The notes: generated by a model from the sequence alone, not told the origin. 64,000 bases of DNA from an uncultured Aquimarina sp. (GCA_947489685.1 CANLEM010000006.1:186001-250000), one strand, 5' to 3'; shown: positions 9,089 through 18,309, counted from the first letter of the stretch. Made by a program: numbers and translations.

Positions 9089-9664
9089 TCAAGAATTCTT
9101 TGTCGGAATCCACTTAATTTCATCTGCTTTTAAATCGTGTGACAACTTTCGTGCCAGTACAAAAAGATAGTCAGATAGTCGGTTTAAATATTGTAATGAA
9201 GCAGGTTCAAAAGGTTCCAGTTCATACAGTGCTGTGGCCAAACGCTCTGCTCTTCGGCATACACAGCGGGCAATGTGACAGAATGACACCGTTTGATGCC
9301 CTCCAGGCAATACAAAATGTGTCATTGGTGGTAAAGATTCGTTCATGCGATCCATTTCTTTCTCTAATAACTCGATATCTTCATTGGCAACCGTTGGGAT
9401 ATTCAATCTTTTTTGACCACTTTTTAAAATTGCTTTCTCAGGATCGGTAGCTAATACAGCTCCAACCGTAAATAATTTATCTTGTATATTGATCAAAACG
9501 TTTTTGCTGAGTTCATCTATGTGTTGATCTCGAATCAGTCCGATATGCGAATTTAATTCATCAATAGTTCCATAACTATCAATACGTATATGATGTTTAG
9601 GAACTCTGGTGCCACCAAAAAGTGCTGTTGTACCTTTATCCCCAGTTTTAGTGTAGATTTTCAT
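9089..9664 (-). CDS. cob(I)yrinic acid a,c-diamide adenosyltransferase (PduO type)
   Basis: Transfers the adenosyl group of ATP to reduced corrinoid, making adenosylcobalamin. The 191 residues fit the PduO-type ATR family. The N-terminal KIYTKTGDKGTTALFGG is the ATP-binding signature. Near residues 123-140 VLPGGHQTVSFCHIARCVCR carries the conserved arginines that contact ATP, followed by YLNRLSDYLFVLAR near the end. It forms an apparent operon with a 56-residue membrane protein 15 bases upstream. No other cobalamin gene is in the window and no cobalamin riboswitch is visible upstream, so it probably serves salvage and a B12-dependent mutase elsewhere. Confidence 0.93.
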   Translation of the reverse strand: MKIYTKTGDKGTTALFGGTRVPKHHIRIDSYGTIDELNSHIGLIRDQHIDELSKNVLINIQDKLFTVGAVLATDPEKAILKSGQKRLNIPTVANEDIELLEKEMDRMNESLPPMTHFVLPGGHQTVSFCHIARCVCRRAERLATALYELEPFEPASLQYLNRLSDYLFVLARKLSHDLKADEIKWIPTKNS

Positions 9665-9679
9665 ATATGCTTTATGTTT

Positions 9680-9850
9680 CTAACTGTTTTTGTCTTTCTT
9701 TTTCAAGTAATTTTTTTTAAAATTACGTTTGTCACGACCATATAGTTTACTCTTGTTTCGTTTGGTGTTCCAGGATACAAGTGCAAATAATACGGCAATT
9801 CCGACAACCATTAAAATGAGTTGTGTTTCTTCAGGAAGAGAATCAAACAT
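9680..9850 (-). CDS. small single-pass membrane protein, 56 aa
   Basis: An open frame of 56 residues starting MFDSLPEETQLI, with one clear membrane segment (about residues 11-26, LILMVVGIAVLFALVS) and a strongly basic tail ending in KKKDKNS. It ends 15 bases before the start of the adenosyltransferase gene on the same strand, so the two are probably cotranscribed. The tail charge predicts an N-out, C-in orientation. Its composition and placement support a real gene, but no family was recognised. Confidence 0.7.
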   Translation of the reverse strand: MFDSLPEETQLILMVVGIAVLFALVSWNTKRNKSKLYGRDKRNFKKNYLKKKDKNS

Positions 9851-9943
9851 TATTTTTTACTTTTAAAGTAAAAGTAGAAAAATGCTTTTAATTGAGTTAT
9901 ACGATTAACTAGGTATTTTCAAAGAGATGTGTATTAAAAATAT

Positions 9944-9951
9944 TAAATTTG
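9944..9951 (+). promoter_or_regulatory. -7 box directly before recR
   Basis: TAAATTTG matches TAnnTTTG and ends 7 bases before the recR ATG. No good TTG is seen at -33. If real, the recR mRNA would have almost no leader. Confidence 0.25.
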
Positions 9952-9958
9952 TTGCGAA

Positions 9959-10579
9959 ATGGAATTCTCTTCGAAATTATTAGAAAATGCGGTGTATGAA
10001 ATGTCTCAACTGCCGGGTATAGGAAAACGTACTGCATTGCGATTGGTGCTGCATTTACTGAGACAGCCAGAAACGCAAACAACACATTTGGTAACTGCTT
10101 TAGGGACGTTAAGACAAGAAATTAAGTTCTGTAAAAAATGTCATAGCATAAGTGATGTTGATATATGTGATATATGTAGTAATGTGAATCGTAATCAGGA
10201 TATTATTTGTGTTGTAGAAGATATAAGAGATGTTATGGCTATCGAAAGCACTGGTCAATATAGAGGTTTATATCATGTATTGGGAGGTAAAATAAGCCCT
10301 CTTGACGGGATAGGTCCTCAAGACCTACAGATTAGTTCTTTGATCGAAAAAGTAAAATCAGGAGAAGTTAAAGAATTGATATTTGCGTTAAGCGCAACTA
10401 TGGAAGGGGATACCACTAATTTTTATATATATCGACAGTTAAACGGAGTAGAAATTAAGACATCTACCATTGCTCGAGGAATTGGAGTAAATGATGAATT
10501 AGAATATGCTGATGAAGTAACGCTGGGAAGAAGTATCACCAATAGAATTCCTTTTGAGAATGCACTTAAAAACTCCTAA
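9959..10579 (+). CDS. recR: recombination mediator RecR
   Basis: Acts with RecF/RecO to load RecA on gapped DNA. The 206 residues show the family order: a helix-hairpin-helix at the N-terminus ([13 protein letters not shown]), a four-cysteine zinc finger (C58, C61, C70, C73), a Toprim domain starting [11 protein letters not shown] and containing [11 protein letters not shown], and the C-terminal Walker-B-like region with [11 protein letters not shown]. The length is normal. The downstream glycosyltransferase begins only about 26 bases later, so the two are likely cotranscribed. Confidence 0.97.
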   Translation: MEFSSKLLENAVYEMSQLPGIGKRTALRLVLHLLRQPETQTTHLVTALGTLRQEIKFCKKCHSISDVDICDICSNVNRNQDIICVVEDIRDVMAIESTGQYRGLYHVLGGKISPLDGIGPQDLQISSLIEKVKSGEVKELIFALSATMEGDTTNFYIYRQLNGVEIKTSTIARGIGVNDELEYADEVTLGRSITNRIPFENALKNS

Positions 10580-10605
10580 ATTAAAAGAATATAAGAGTTA
10601 ATTAT

Positions 10606-11733
10606 CTGAAATTATCCATTGTCATAGTAAGTTTTAATGTTCGTTATTTTTTAGAACAATGTGTGCTTAGTCTTAAGGCAGCACATTTACCTATTGATTC
10701 AGAAATAATTATTGTTGATAATAACTCAATAGATGATAGTGGTAAGATGGTTAAAGATCGTTTTCGAGATATTATTCTTATCGAAAACACAATAAATGAA
10801 GGCTTTTCTAAGGCTAATAATCAGGGTGTTGCTGTTGCAAAGGGAGAGTATATCTGTTTTCTTAATCCTGATACTATTGTAGCTGCAGAGACATTTACAA
10901 AGTTAATTGATCGAGCAGAACAATTACCACATACTGGATTAGTAGGGCCTAGGTTGATAAGCGGAACAGGTTGTTTTCTCGAAGAGAGTAAACGAAATAT
11001 ACCTTCTCCCTTAACCTCTTTTAGAAGGTTTTTTAAAATTAAATTGGGAAATGTAAAAAGTTATTATGCAAATCATATTCCTAATAATGATATAGGAGAT
11101 GTTGATGTGTTAGTCGGAGCATTTATGCTGGTTAAAAAAGAACGATTTCTTGCCGTAGATGGTTTTGATGAAGATTATTTTATCTACGGAGAAGATATAG
11201 ATTTATCTTATAAAATTAAAAAAAACGGATTACAGAATTATTACATCGGAAACGTGGTAGCAGTACATTATCGTGGCGAAAGTACTGATCGCAATGCAGT
11301 TTTTGTAAGACGATTTTATGGAGCTATGCGATTGTTTTATAAAAAGCATTTTAAAAGTAATGTCATTTTGGATGTTGTAATTTCTATAGGGATTCGTATG
11401 ATCTCTGTGATTCAATCTTTTCAGGATTTTAGTAAAGAAAAAAGAAAAATAGAGACCTATTATGTAATTACCAAAAATGAAATGCTCTGTGAGCAAATAA
11501 CAAAAATTGGATTGAATGATGTAGAGATGATAACATCAATTCGAAAAGAAGATTTGGGAGATAAAAATATCGAGATTATCTTTGATAACGATTTTATGAC
11601 TTTTGGTGAAATTATTGAACAAATGCAATTTTTGAAAAAGAAGAATGTATCTTTCAAAATTCGACCCCAAAAATGTAATTATATAATAGGCAGTAATTTT
11701 AGTGATGGAAAAGGAGAGGTGTTGATGTTTTAA
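10606..11733 (+). CDS. glycosyltransferase family 2 (probable CTG start)
   Basis: Transfers a sugar from a nucleotide donor, probably in surface polysaccharide synthesis. The GT-A fold is clear: SIVIVSFN is the first strand, IIIVDNNS and LNPDTIV follow (NPD is the DxD-equivalent), then GAFMLVKKERF, GFDEDYFIYGEDIDLSYKI (the ED motif) and HYRGES. After about residue 245 a C-terminal extension of some 130 residues is less conserved. The first strand lies before the first ATG/GTG (GTG at 10663). The frame is open back to a TAA at 10582 with no ATG, GTG or TTG in between, and CTG at 10606 gives the expected N-terminus LKLSIVIVSFN. With this start it has 375 residues. It sits between recR and the E2 gene, in the same direction. 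Confidence 0.85.
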   Translation: MKLSIVIVSFNVRYFLEQCVLSLKAAHLPIDSEIIIVDNNSIDDSGKMVKDRFRDIILIENTINEGFSKANNQGVAVAKGEYICFLNPDTIVAAETFTKLIDRAEQLPHTGLVGPRLISGTGCFLEESKRNIPSPLTSFRRFFKIKLGNVKSYYANHIPNNDIGDVDVLVGAFMLVKKERFLAVDGFDEDYFIYGEDIDLSYKIKKNGLQNYYIGNVVAVHYRGESTDRNAVFVRRFYGAMRLFYKKHFKSNVILDVVISIGIRMISVIQSFQDFSKEKRKIETYYVITKNEMLCEQITKIGLNDVEMITSIRKEDLGDKNIEIIFDNDFMTFGEIIEQMQFLKKKNVSFKIRPQKCNYIIGSNFSDGKGEVLMF

Positions 11734-11823
11734 ATAAACTTTAATAAGGAAAAACTAACTTTTAAGCTTATTTTTAATTAAATTCGCAAAAAATATAACT
11801 AATAAACACTTTGTATTACGGAT

Positions 11824-13173
11824 ATGGCAAAATTTGAGCTAAAACTTCCAAAGATGGGCGAGAGTGTTGCAGAAGCAACAATAACAACTTGGTTAAAAGA
11901 AGTTGGTGATACTATAGAGCTAGATGATGCAGTTGTTGAAATTGCTACAGATAAGGTAGATAGTGAAGTGCCTAGTGAGGTAGAAGGAGTACTTTTAGAA
12001 AAGCTTTTTGAAGTAGACGATGTAGTACAGGTTGGTCAGACCATTGCCGTAATTGAAACTGAAGGTGAAGGAGATGCTGGATCTGGTCAGGAAACTGCAG
12101 TAGTAGAAACCGTTCAAGCTCCAAAGGAAGCTGTAGTTATAGAAACACAAATAGCAGAAACGGCTGATGTTACATCGGATGGAGCTGTGGATTTTTCTGA
12201 AGGGAGTAAATTTTATTCGCCATTAGTTAAAAATATTGCAACAGAAGAAGGTATTTCACTTGCCGAACTTGAGGCTATAGCTGGTACCGGAAAAGATGGA
12301 CGCGTTACCAAAAATGATATTCTACAGTATGTAGAAGATCGAAAAAATGGTAAAGTAGCAAGTACGCCAGTTGCAGCACCAGTTGCAAAAGAAGTTGAGG
12401 CTATACCTGTAGCAGTAACTAAGAAAAAAGAAACTCCTAAGGCAGCACCAGTTGTGGCCTCGGGCGATGATGAAATTATAGAGATGACCAGAATGGGGAA
12501 ACTCATTGCGCATCATATGGTAGAGTCGGTACAAACATCTGCTCATGTACAATCTTTTATAGAAGCCGACGTAACCAATATCTGGAACTGGAGAAAGAAG
12601 GTGAAAGGTGATTTTATGAAGCGAGAAGGAGAGAATCTTACATTTACTCCTATTTTTATGGAAGCAGTAGCAAAGGCGATTAGAGATTTTCCGATGATCA
12701 ACATTTCTGTATCCGGAGATACAATCATTAAAAAGAAAAATATTAATCTAGGAATGGCGGCTGCGTTACCAGATGGTAATTTAATTGTTCCGGTAATTAA
12801 AAATGCAGATCAGTTAAATCTGGTAGGTATGACTAAGGCCGTTAATGATTTGGCTGGCCGTGCTCGTAATAATGCTCTAAAACCGGATGATATCCAAGGC
12901 GGTACGTATACAGTTACTAATGTGGGTACGTTTGGAAGTATTATGGGAACACCGATCATAAATCAACCACAAGTTGCAATTCTAGCCTTAGGGGCAATTA
13001 GAAAAGTTCCTGCAGTGATAGAAACTCCTGATGGCGATTTTATTGGGATTAGATATAAAATGTTTTTATCGCATTCTTACGATCACAGAGTAGTTAATGG
13101 AGCTTTGGGAGGACAGTTTGTTCAACGTGTAAAGGATTATCTAGAGGCTTTTGATGTAAATAGAGAATTCTAG
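11824..13173 (+). CDS. dihydrolipoamide acyltransferase E2 of a 2-oxo acid dehydrogenase
   Basis: The core acyltransferase of a pyruvate or branched-chain 2-oxo acid dehydrogenase complex, 449 residues. Domains in order: one lipoyl domain (1-78; lipoylated Lys44 in ATDKVDSE), an Ala/Pro/Val-rich linker, the peripheral subunit-binding domain (about 138-176, YSPLVKNIA...GTGKDGRVTKNDI), a second linker and the catalytic domain (about 220-449). The active-site motif reads SYDHRVVNG; the usual Asp of HRxxDG is Asn here. Since the catalytic His is kept, the enzyme may still be active. Which 2-oxo acid it serves cannot be told; no E1 or E3 is adjacent. Confidence 0.92.
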   Translation: MAKFELKLPKMGESVAEATITTWLKEVGDTIELDDAVVEIATDKVDSEVPSEVEGVLLEKLFEVDDVVQVGQTIAVIETEGEGDAGSGQETAVVETVQAPKEAVVIETQIAETADVTSDGAVDFSEGSKFYSPLVKNIATEEGISLAELEAIAGTGKDGRVTKNDILQYVEDRKNGKVASTPVAAPVAKEVEAIPVAVTKKKETPKAAPVVASGDDEIIEMTRMGKLIAHHMVESVQTSAHVQSFIEADVTNIWNWRKKVKGDFMKREGENLTFTPIFMEAVAKAIRDFPMINISVSGDTIIKKKNINLGMAAALPDGNLIVPVIKNADQLNLVGMTKAVNDLAGRARNNALKPDDIQGGTYTVTNVGTFGSIMGTPIINQPQVAILALGAIRKVPAVIETPDGDFIGIRYKMFLSHSYDHRVVNGALGGQFVQRVKDYLEAFDVNREF

Positions 13174-13186
13174 GAATTTGGATTAT

Positions 13187-13909
13187 CTAATTACTGTTTC
13201 GTAAGAAAGCCATTATTTGTTTTTTATATGAAATTCCAATAGGGATTTCAATATCAGAGATTTCGATGTCATGAGCTGTGTAAGCTTTGATTTTTTTCGA
13301 ATTTATGATGTATGAACGATGAACTCTTAAAAAGTAATCGGGTAGTTTTTTTTCGAAAATACTGATTTTGTCCTTGGTAATGATTTTTTGATCATTAACC
13401 TGTATGCGCACATAGTCCTTTAAACTTTCAATAAATAATATTTCTTCGAACAGGATTTTTACATGTTTGCGATTTGTATTCACGTATATAAATCGCTTAT
13501 CGTTGGTTATAACCTCTTTAGGATGAGTATGAGAGACTGGATTGTTTTGTAATTTATCAAAATACTTATTTATCGATTTTAAAAAACGATCCAGAGTTAT
13601 AGGTTTAACCAGATAATCAATTACGTCTAATTCATAGCTTTCTACGGCATAATCTCTATAAGCTGTTGTAAATATAATACTGGGTGGATGTTGAAGCGAT
13701 TTCGCAAATTCAATACCATTAAGACCTGGCATTTGAATATCCAAAAAAACCAAATCGATAGGTTGTGTTTTTAAAACCTCGAAAGCTTCCAGGGCATTCC
13801 AAGAAGTAGCAACAAGATCTAATTGAGAGAATTGCTGGATGTGTTTTTCTAATAAACCAATAGCAAGTGGTTCGTCATCTACAACTAGGCAGTTGATTTT
13901 CTTTTTCAT
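13187..13909 (-). CDS. LytTR family response regulator
   Basis: DNA-binding regulator of a two-component pair. Residues 1-120 form a receiver domain with the acidic pocket DDEP near residue 10, the phosphorylated Asp in VFLDIQMPG (about D57) and the Lys in YLVKPI. The C-terminal 100 residues are a LytTR domain, with FIYVNTNRKHVKILFEEILFIES-type strands and LRVHRSYIIN. Its start overlaps the stop of the kinase gene by 4 bases, so the kinase is translated first and coupled to it. It converges on the E2 gene with a gap of only 13 bases. Confidence 0.95.
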   Translation of the reverse strand: MKKKINCLVVDDEPLAIGLLEKHIQQFSQLDLVATSWNALEAFEVLKTQPIDLVFLDIQMPGLNGIEFAKSLQHPPSIIFTTAYRDYAVESYELDVIDYLVKPITLDRFLKSINKYFDKLQNNPVSHTHPKEVITNDKRFIYVNTNRKHVKILFEEILFIESLKDYVRIQVNDQKIITKDKISIFEKKLPDYFLRVHRSYIINSKKIKAYTAHDIEISDIEIPIGISYKKQIMAFLRNSN

Positions 13910-14976
13910 AAAACAATCTTAAGGTTTACTTGATAAGATGTTGATTTTTCAGTTATATTCCAATCATATTGTTTAGGGTACACCAATTCTAATTGGCGTT
14001 TAATATTGTCTACACCTATTCCTTTTTTATAATCCATTTCATCCTTTTGCGGAGTACTAGCCTTAGTATTAAAGACATTAAAATACAAATGATTATGCTT
14101 TACTTCCAAAGATATCTTTACAATTGCCGATGCTATACTACTACTTACCCCATGTTTAAATGCATTTTCTACAATAGAAATCAATATTAAAGGAGCTATC
14201 ACCGCTTGTGAATCATCAATATTGGATTCAAAAGTTAATTGTAATCGATCCCCGTATCTTAATTTTTCTAAATCAATATAATGATTTAATAATTCTATTT
14301 CCTTGTTAACTAATACTTTGGGTTCGTTGCATTGATAGAGCATATAATCCAAGATCTCTGATAATTTTGCCACCACTTCAGGTGCATGATCTGATTTATC
14401 AAGCGTTAATGCGTAAAGATTGTTCAGTGTATTAAATAAAAAGTGAGGATGTATCTGTGCCTTTAGGTAATTAAGCTCTGTAATCGCTTTCTCTTTTTCT
14501 AATATCTCTATCCTACGTTTTTTGGTAGCATGATCTTTAAACATTTTGACTATGATAAACAAGATAGAGTAGTAGTATACCCTAAAAAAGTATCCAAAAA
14601 AAGTATACTCGAATTCATAAATAATTTGCCATATAGATTCTTTGGGATCTGTTGATCCGGCTATTGTTTCGGCTACATAAATATTATTAATACGATATAA
14701 AATACTAAATACAATTGCACTTACGGCAAAAGATAAAATGAATGTAAGATATTTTCTTTGTTGCCAAAACTTTGGGATTTGATAGTAAACTAATAAGTAG
14801 GTAGCTATAACTTTTATGGGTAATGCAACAATTCTAAAGATAAAAGCTTCTCGGATTTCTGTTATGGTATTATCAGACGTAATAGGAGCAATTAATACTA
14901 CTATTACCCAAAACAAAACATGTGTAAGAGTACGATTTTGTGATATTCGATTGAGAAAGTTAGTTTTTCTTTTCAT
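13906..14976 (-). CDS. LytS-type sensor histidine kinase
   Basis: Membrane kinase partner of the LytTR regulator. Four hydrophobic segments fill roughly the first 150 residues, followed by a short coiled coil and the His_kinase domain. The phosphoacceptor is in LKAQIHPHFLFNTLNNLYAL, and the ATPase part has PLILISIVENAFKHG. I chose the ATG at 14976 (MKRKTNFLNRISQ) over an ATG ten codons upstream at 15006 because family members begin near there. No extracellular sensing domain is present, so the signal is probably felt in or at the membrane. The gene is divergent from the exported hydrolase at 15180, with about 200 bases between. Confidence 0.92.
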   Translation of the reverse strand: MKRKTNFLNRISQNRTLTHVLFWVIVVLIAPITSDNTITEIREAFIFRIVALPIKVIATYLLVYYQIPKFWQQRKYLTFILSFAVSAIVFSILYRINNIYVAETIAGSTDPKESIWQIIYEFEYTFFGYFFRVYYYSILFIIVKMFKDHATKKRRIEILEKEKAITELNYLKAQIHPHFLFNTLNNLYALTLDKSDHAPEVVAKLSEILDYMLYQCNEPKVLVNKEIELLNHYIDLEKLRYGDRLQLTFESNIDDSQAVIAPLILISIVENAFKHGVSSSIASAIVKISLEVKHNHLYFNVFNTKASTPQKDEMDYKKGIGVDNIKRQLELVYPKQYDWNITEKSTSYQVNLKIVL

Positions 14977-15179
14977 TATGATCGAAAATAAAGAAAAATT
15001 ACACATGAAATATTAATATCGACGAATTACCCGTATTACCTCCTCAATTTGTAGAATTGACCTCTTAATTGAATATAGATGCACGATTACTATCTCCATC
15101 ATGTACACAATCTAATCGGTCGTTTTTTAAAATAGTGATGAAGAATTAACCTCAAATTGCATTAAAAAAACAACATATC

Positions 15180-16670
15180 ATGAAACAAATACTTTATTTT
15201 TTATTCTTAATTTTTTGTATTCACTTTGGTTTGGCTCAAGAAGGAAGTCATGAGTTGGTTCTTAAGAAAAAAATGTTTAAAAGTGAATCTGGCAAAAAGG
15301 TCGAGGCTTTTATTGGTAAACTTAAAGTTCCTGAAAACCGTAGCAATGCTAATTCAGAAGAAATAGACATTCACTTTATCCAGCTCAAAAGTACTAATCC
15401 AAATCCAAATGCTCCGTTAGTTTACCTGGCTGGTGGCCCAGGAGGGAGTAGTACATGGCAAGCTAAAGATCCTTATTCTTTAGAAAATTGGCTGCCTTAT
15501 CTGGCACTAGGCGATGTCATTCTTTTGGATCAAAGAGGGACTGGTAAAGGAACAGAAAGAGTTTTGTACATCTGGAAAAATAGTATTCCTCAGGATGTTC
15601 TTGTGAGTGAAGAAAAGGCTAATGCATATTTTAACGAAGTAAATCGTAATGCCTTAATTGATTTTAATGAACGTAAAGTGGACTTAGAGGGATATACGAC
15701 TATCGAAAATGCCAAGGATATTGATGACTTAAGAAAGGCATTGAAGTATGAGAAACTATCATTATTTGGATTTAGTTACGGTACGCACTTGGGCCAGGCG
15801 TACATGAGATATTATAAGAATCATGTCAAAAATGCCGTGCTTATAGGGGTAGAGGGAGGTGATCATACTTTTAAGTTACCCTCGACAATGGATACACAAT
15901 TTTATAAGATAGCAACGCTTTCTAATCAGGATAAAAATGTAAATAATGAAGTGCCTGACTTAATCGCTTTGTATAAAAGAGTAATAAATAAAATCGAAAA
16001 AGAACCTGTAACGCTAGAAGTGATTTCTCCATTAACAAATGCACCTATGAAAGTTGATATAGGTCCTTTTGGTCTCAATTTAATTTTAAGGTTGGATATT
16101 GGTGATCGTAGTGATTTGCCAGTTTTTCCAAAATTACTTTATACTATTGATCAAGGGGATTATTCGGTTTTAAAATGGTTTGTTCAAAAACGTATTCGAT
16201 TTTTATTTGGAGTACAAGGGATGTCTGTGACCATGGATAAAGCCTCTGGTGCATCTATGAGTAGGTTAAAACGTATTGAAGAAGAAAAGGAACGGAGTAT
16301 TTTTAAAAACATTGTTAACGTATCATTAGATTCTAATTGGCCTGCACCCGACTTGGGGAGAGAATTTAGATCTCCTCTTATTAGTAATATAAGAACGCTA
16401 TTTATGAGTGGGACATTGGATTTTAATACTCCACCGCATCAAGCCGAAGAGGTGCGTTGGGGGTTTTCGAACAGCAGTCATATTATTGTCAATAATGCAG
16501 GGCATGAACAGATATTAACACATCCCGAAGCAGGACCTGCAATTATTCGATTTTTAAAAGGAGAAAACGTAAATGATGTTGCATTATCTTATCCGAAACT
16601 AAAATTTATTCCGGTGATAGGTGATACAGGTAAATTATCACATCCTTCTTTACGAAAAAATAAAAAATAG
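15180..16670 (+). CDS. exported alpha/beta hydrolase (S33 aminopeptidase-like)
   Basis: A 496-residue secreted serine hydrolase. A signal peptide ends near residue 19 (GLAQ). The oxyanion motif YLAGGPGGSS is at residues 82-91, and LLDQRGTGKG follows at 115-124. The nucleophile Ser199 sits in GFSYGTH. The acid Asp is probably in GTLDFNTPP and the His in NNAGHEQI near the C-terminus, which is the TAP-like C-terminal region. These are features of the proline iminopeptidase/tripeptidyl aminopeptidase group, which removes residues from peptide N-termini. It fits the many exported peptidases in this window. The divergent LytS/LytTR pair is a possible but unproven regulator. Confidence 0.9.
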   Translation: MKQILYFLFLIFCIHFGLAQEGSHELVLKKKMFKSESGKKVEAFIGKLKVPENRSNANSEEIDIHFIQLKSTNPNPNAPLVYLAGGPGGSSTWQAKDPYSLENWLPYLALGDVILLDQRGTGKGTERVLYIWKNSIPQDVLVSEEKANAYFNEVNRNALIDFNERKVDLEGYTTIENAKDIDDLRKALKYEKLSLFGFSYGTHLGQAYMRYYKNHVKNAVLIGVEGGDHTFKLPSTMDTQFYKIATLSNQDKNVNNEVPDLIALYKRVINKIEKEPVTLEVISPLTNAPMKVDIGPFGLNLILRLDIGDRSDLPVFPKLLYTIDQGDYSVLKWFVQKRIRFLFGVQGMSVTMDKASGASMSRLKRIEEEKERSIFKNIVNVSLDSNWPAPDLGREFRSPLISNIRTLFMSGTLDFNTPPHQAEEVRWGFSNSSHIIVNNAGHEQILTHPEAGPAIIRFLKGENVNDVALSYPKLKFIPVIGDTGKLSHPSLRKNKK

Positions 16671-16684
16671 ATTGAAGTTTCATG

Positions 16685-16722
16685 TCATTTGGTAGTACAA
16701 GAATTCTTGTACTGCCAAGTGA
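16685..16722. terminator. near-perfect 38-base inverted repeat between convergent genes
   Basis: Bases 16685-16703 pair with 16704-16722, broken only by G-T wobbles, centred on GAATTC. It lies 15 bases after the hydrolase stop and 15 bases after the stop of the convergent gene. Position suggests a bidirectional terminator, although neither side has a long T tract and the arms meet without a loop. Confidence 0.55.
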
Positions 16723-16736
16723 TAATTACAACTATT

Positions 16737-17126
16737 CTATTTGTGTAATACAGTATCTTTTTTAATTGTTTTTTTTCCACGATCTACATCAATAGTTTCG
16801 AGTTGATCATTTATAACAAGATTATAGGTGTAATGGGATTCAACATCGGTTAATGGAATGAGGATAAGCATTTGTACCTTACTATTTGCAGGAATCTTTT
16901 TTATAATAGGTCGTTGTGCACTTCTTCGATAACCCGTAGGATTTACTTTCAAAAATACGCTCTTTTCATGATCTGTGTCATTTTGAACATATAAAATGGT
17001 TCTTTTTTTCAACTTCTCTTCAACCAATCGGATAGGATGGTCTTGGGCGAGAATCGAAACATTGGATAAAAATATAAAAAGAAACAACAACATAATTTTC
17101 TTTTTTATAGATATCAATAGCATCAT
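16737..17126 (-). CDS. small exported protein of unknown function
   Basis: A 129-residue protein with a signal peptide (hydrophobic stretch at about residues 12-26, probable cleavage after LAQ). The mature part of about 100 residues looks all-beta: ILYVQNDTDHEKSVFLKV, then KKIPANSKVQMLILIPL and YTYNLVIND. This alternation fits a small immunoglobulin-like or chaperone-like sandwich. No family was recognised. It lies just after the metal permease operon in the opposite sense to the hydrolase; the gap to the permease stop is only 22 bases, and its own start is downstream of the permease gene, so it may be the last gene of that operon. Confidence 0.65.
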   Translation of the reverse strand: MMLLISIKKKIMLLFLFIFLSNVSILAQDHPIRLVEEKLKKRTILYVQNDTDHEKSVFLKVNPTGYRRSAQRPIIKKIPANSKVQMLILIPLTDVESHYTYNLVINDQLETIDVDRGKKTIKKDTVLHK

Positions 17127-17148
17127 TTTTTAAGATAAAGATACTCGT

Positions 17149-18309
17149 TTAGCCTCTAAATAGAAAGAAACGATCTTTCATATTTTCAATTTCTGAGTTC
17201 TTATTAGTTACAATATAGTCAATCGCTTCTGTTGTAAATTTCTTACCTTTTTTGGTTAAAGAGACAATATCATTATGTATAATGATCATATTATTTTTAA
17301 GAGCTAAGTCTAACACGGATTTAGATTGTACCTTTTGCCAGTTAATGTGCTCATTGAGGTGTTTTACGTGCCGCTCTTCCTCTTCCTTGTGATTTCCTAG
17401 ATGAAGAAGAAAAGTAAGTAATGATACTTCAATACGTTGTTGTCTTTGTCTATAGAGTACAGAAAATAATCCTTTATTAGGAGCAAATAGGTATACGAAT
17501 AAAAATATGATACCTAATACTGTTGTCATAGATCCTGAAATTGAAGTATCCAGAATATGGGCCATCCAATAACCAGATATTGCACTACCTACTCCAAAAA
17601 TAACAGCTAATAACAACATTTTTTTAAGGTCGTTGGTCAATAAATAAGCAGTTGCTGCTGGAGCAATCATCAAGGCTATCACTAATATAGCACCAACCGC
17701 ATCAAAAGCTCCAACTGTGGTGATTGATGAAACCGTCATTAGCCCATAATGCATCACAACAGGGGATAACCCCATGGCAGACGCCAGACCAGCGTCAAAA
17801 GTGCTTACTTTTAGCTCCTTAAAAAAAGCAAACAACAATCCCAGTGTAATCAAAAGAATTGTTCCGATAATCCAAAGAGATTTTGGTCCCATGTTTATCC
17901 CAGAGATCATAAACCGATCGAAGGGAGCAAATGCTAATTCGCCTAGCAATACAGCATCTACATCTAAATGTACATCATTGGCATTTTGAGCAATTAATAT
18001 AATCCCAATACTAAATAATGCGGGAAATACTAATCCTATTGCGGTATCTTCTTTTACCAAACCTGTTTTTTGAATAAACTCGACGAGTACTACAGTGAGT
18101 ACCCCACTTGCAGCAGCCATTATAATCAAAAGAGGTGATGATAAGTCGTGGGTAATAAAAAAACCAATTACTATTCCTGGTAAAATAGAATGGCTAATGG
18201 CATCTGTGATCAAGGCCATTTTACGCAATACCAAAAAAGTACCAGGAATGGCACAAGCAATAGCTACTACGCTGGCAATTAATTGTATTTCGATTTGTGC
18301 ACTACTCAT
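17149..18309 (-). CDS. metal ABC transporter permease with winged-helix tail (TroD-like)
   Basis: Membrane subunit of a Mn/Zn/Fe ABC-3 type importer, 386 residues. Eight or nine hydrophobic segments cover about residues 1-280, including LRKMALITDAISHSILPGI (ATPase contact loop region) and AVGAILVIALMIAPAATAYLL, typical of the ZnuB/TroC/MntB family. The last 100 residues are soluble and helical and end in a wing-like NNMIIIHNDIVSLTKKGKKF, resembling a winged-helix domain as in DtxR-type proteins. It overlaps the upstream permease gene by 8 bases, so the two are coupled and probably form a heterodimeric channel. Confidence 0.93.
   Translation of the reverse strand: MSSAQIEIQLIASVVAIACAIPGTFLVLRKMALITDAISHSILPGIVIGFFITHDLSSPLLIIMAAASGVLTVVLVEFIQKTGLVKEDTAIGLVFPALFSIGIILIAQNANDVHLDVDAVLLGELAFAPFDRFMISGINMGPKSLWIIGTILLITLGLLFAFFKELKVSTFDAGLASAMGLSPVVMHYGLMTVSSITTVGAFDAVGAILVIALMIAPAATAYLLTNDLKKMLLLAVIFGVGSAISGYWMAHILDTSISGSMTTVLGIIFLFVYLFAPNKGLFSVLYRQRQQRIEVSLLTFLLHLGNHKEEEERHVKHLNEHINWQKVQSKSVLDLALKNNMIIIHNDIVSLTKKGKKFTTEAIDYIVTNKNSEIENMKDRFFLFRG

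Noticed and set aside
9851..9958. cobalamin riboswitch before the adenosyltransferase unit
   Set aside because: The region is too short and lacks the B12-box word; only an AT-rich TTTTACTTT-T-AAAGTAAAA palindrome (9855-9873) is seen.
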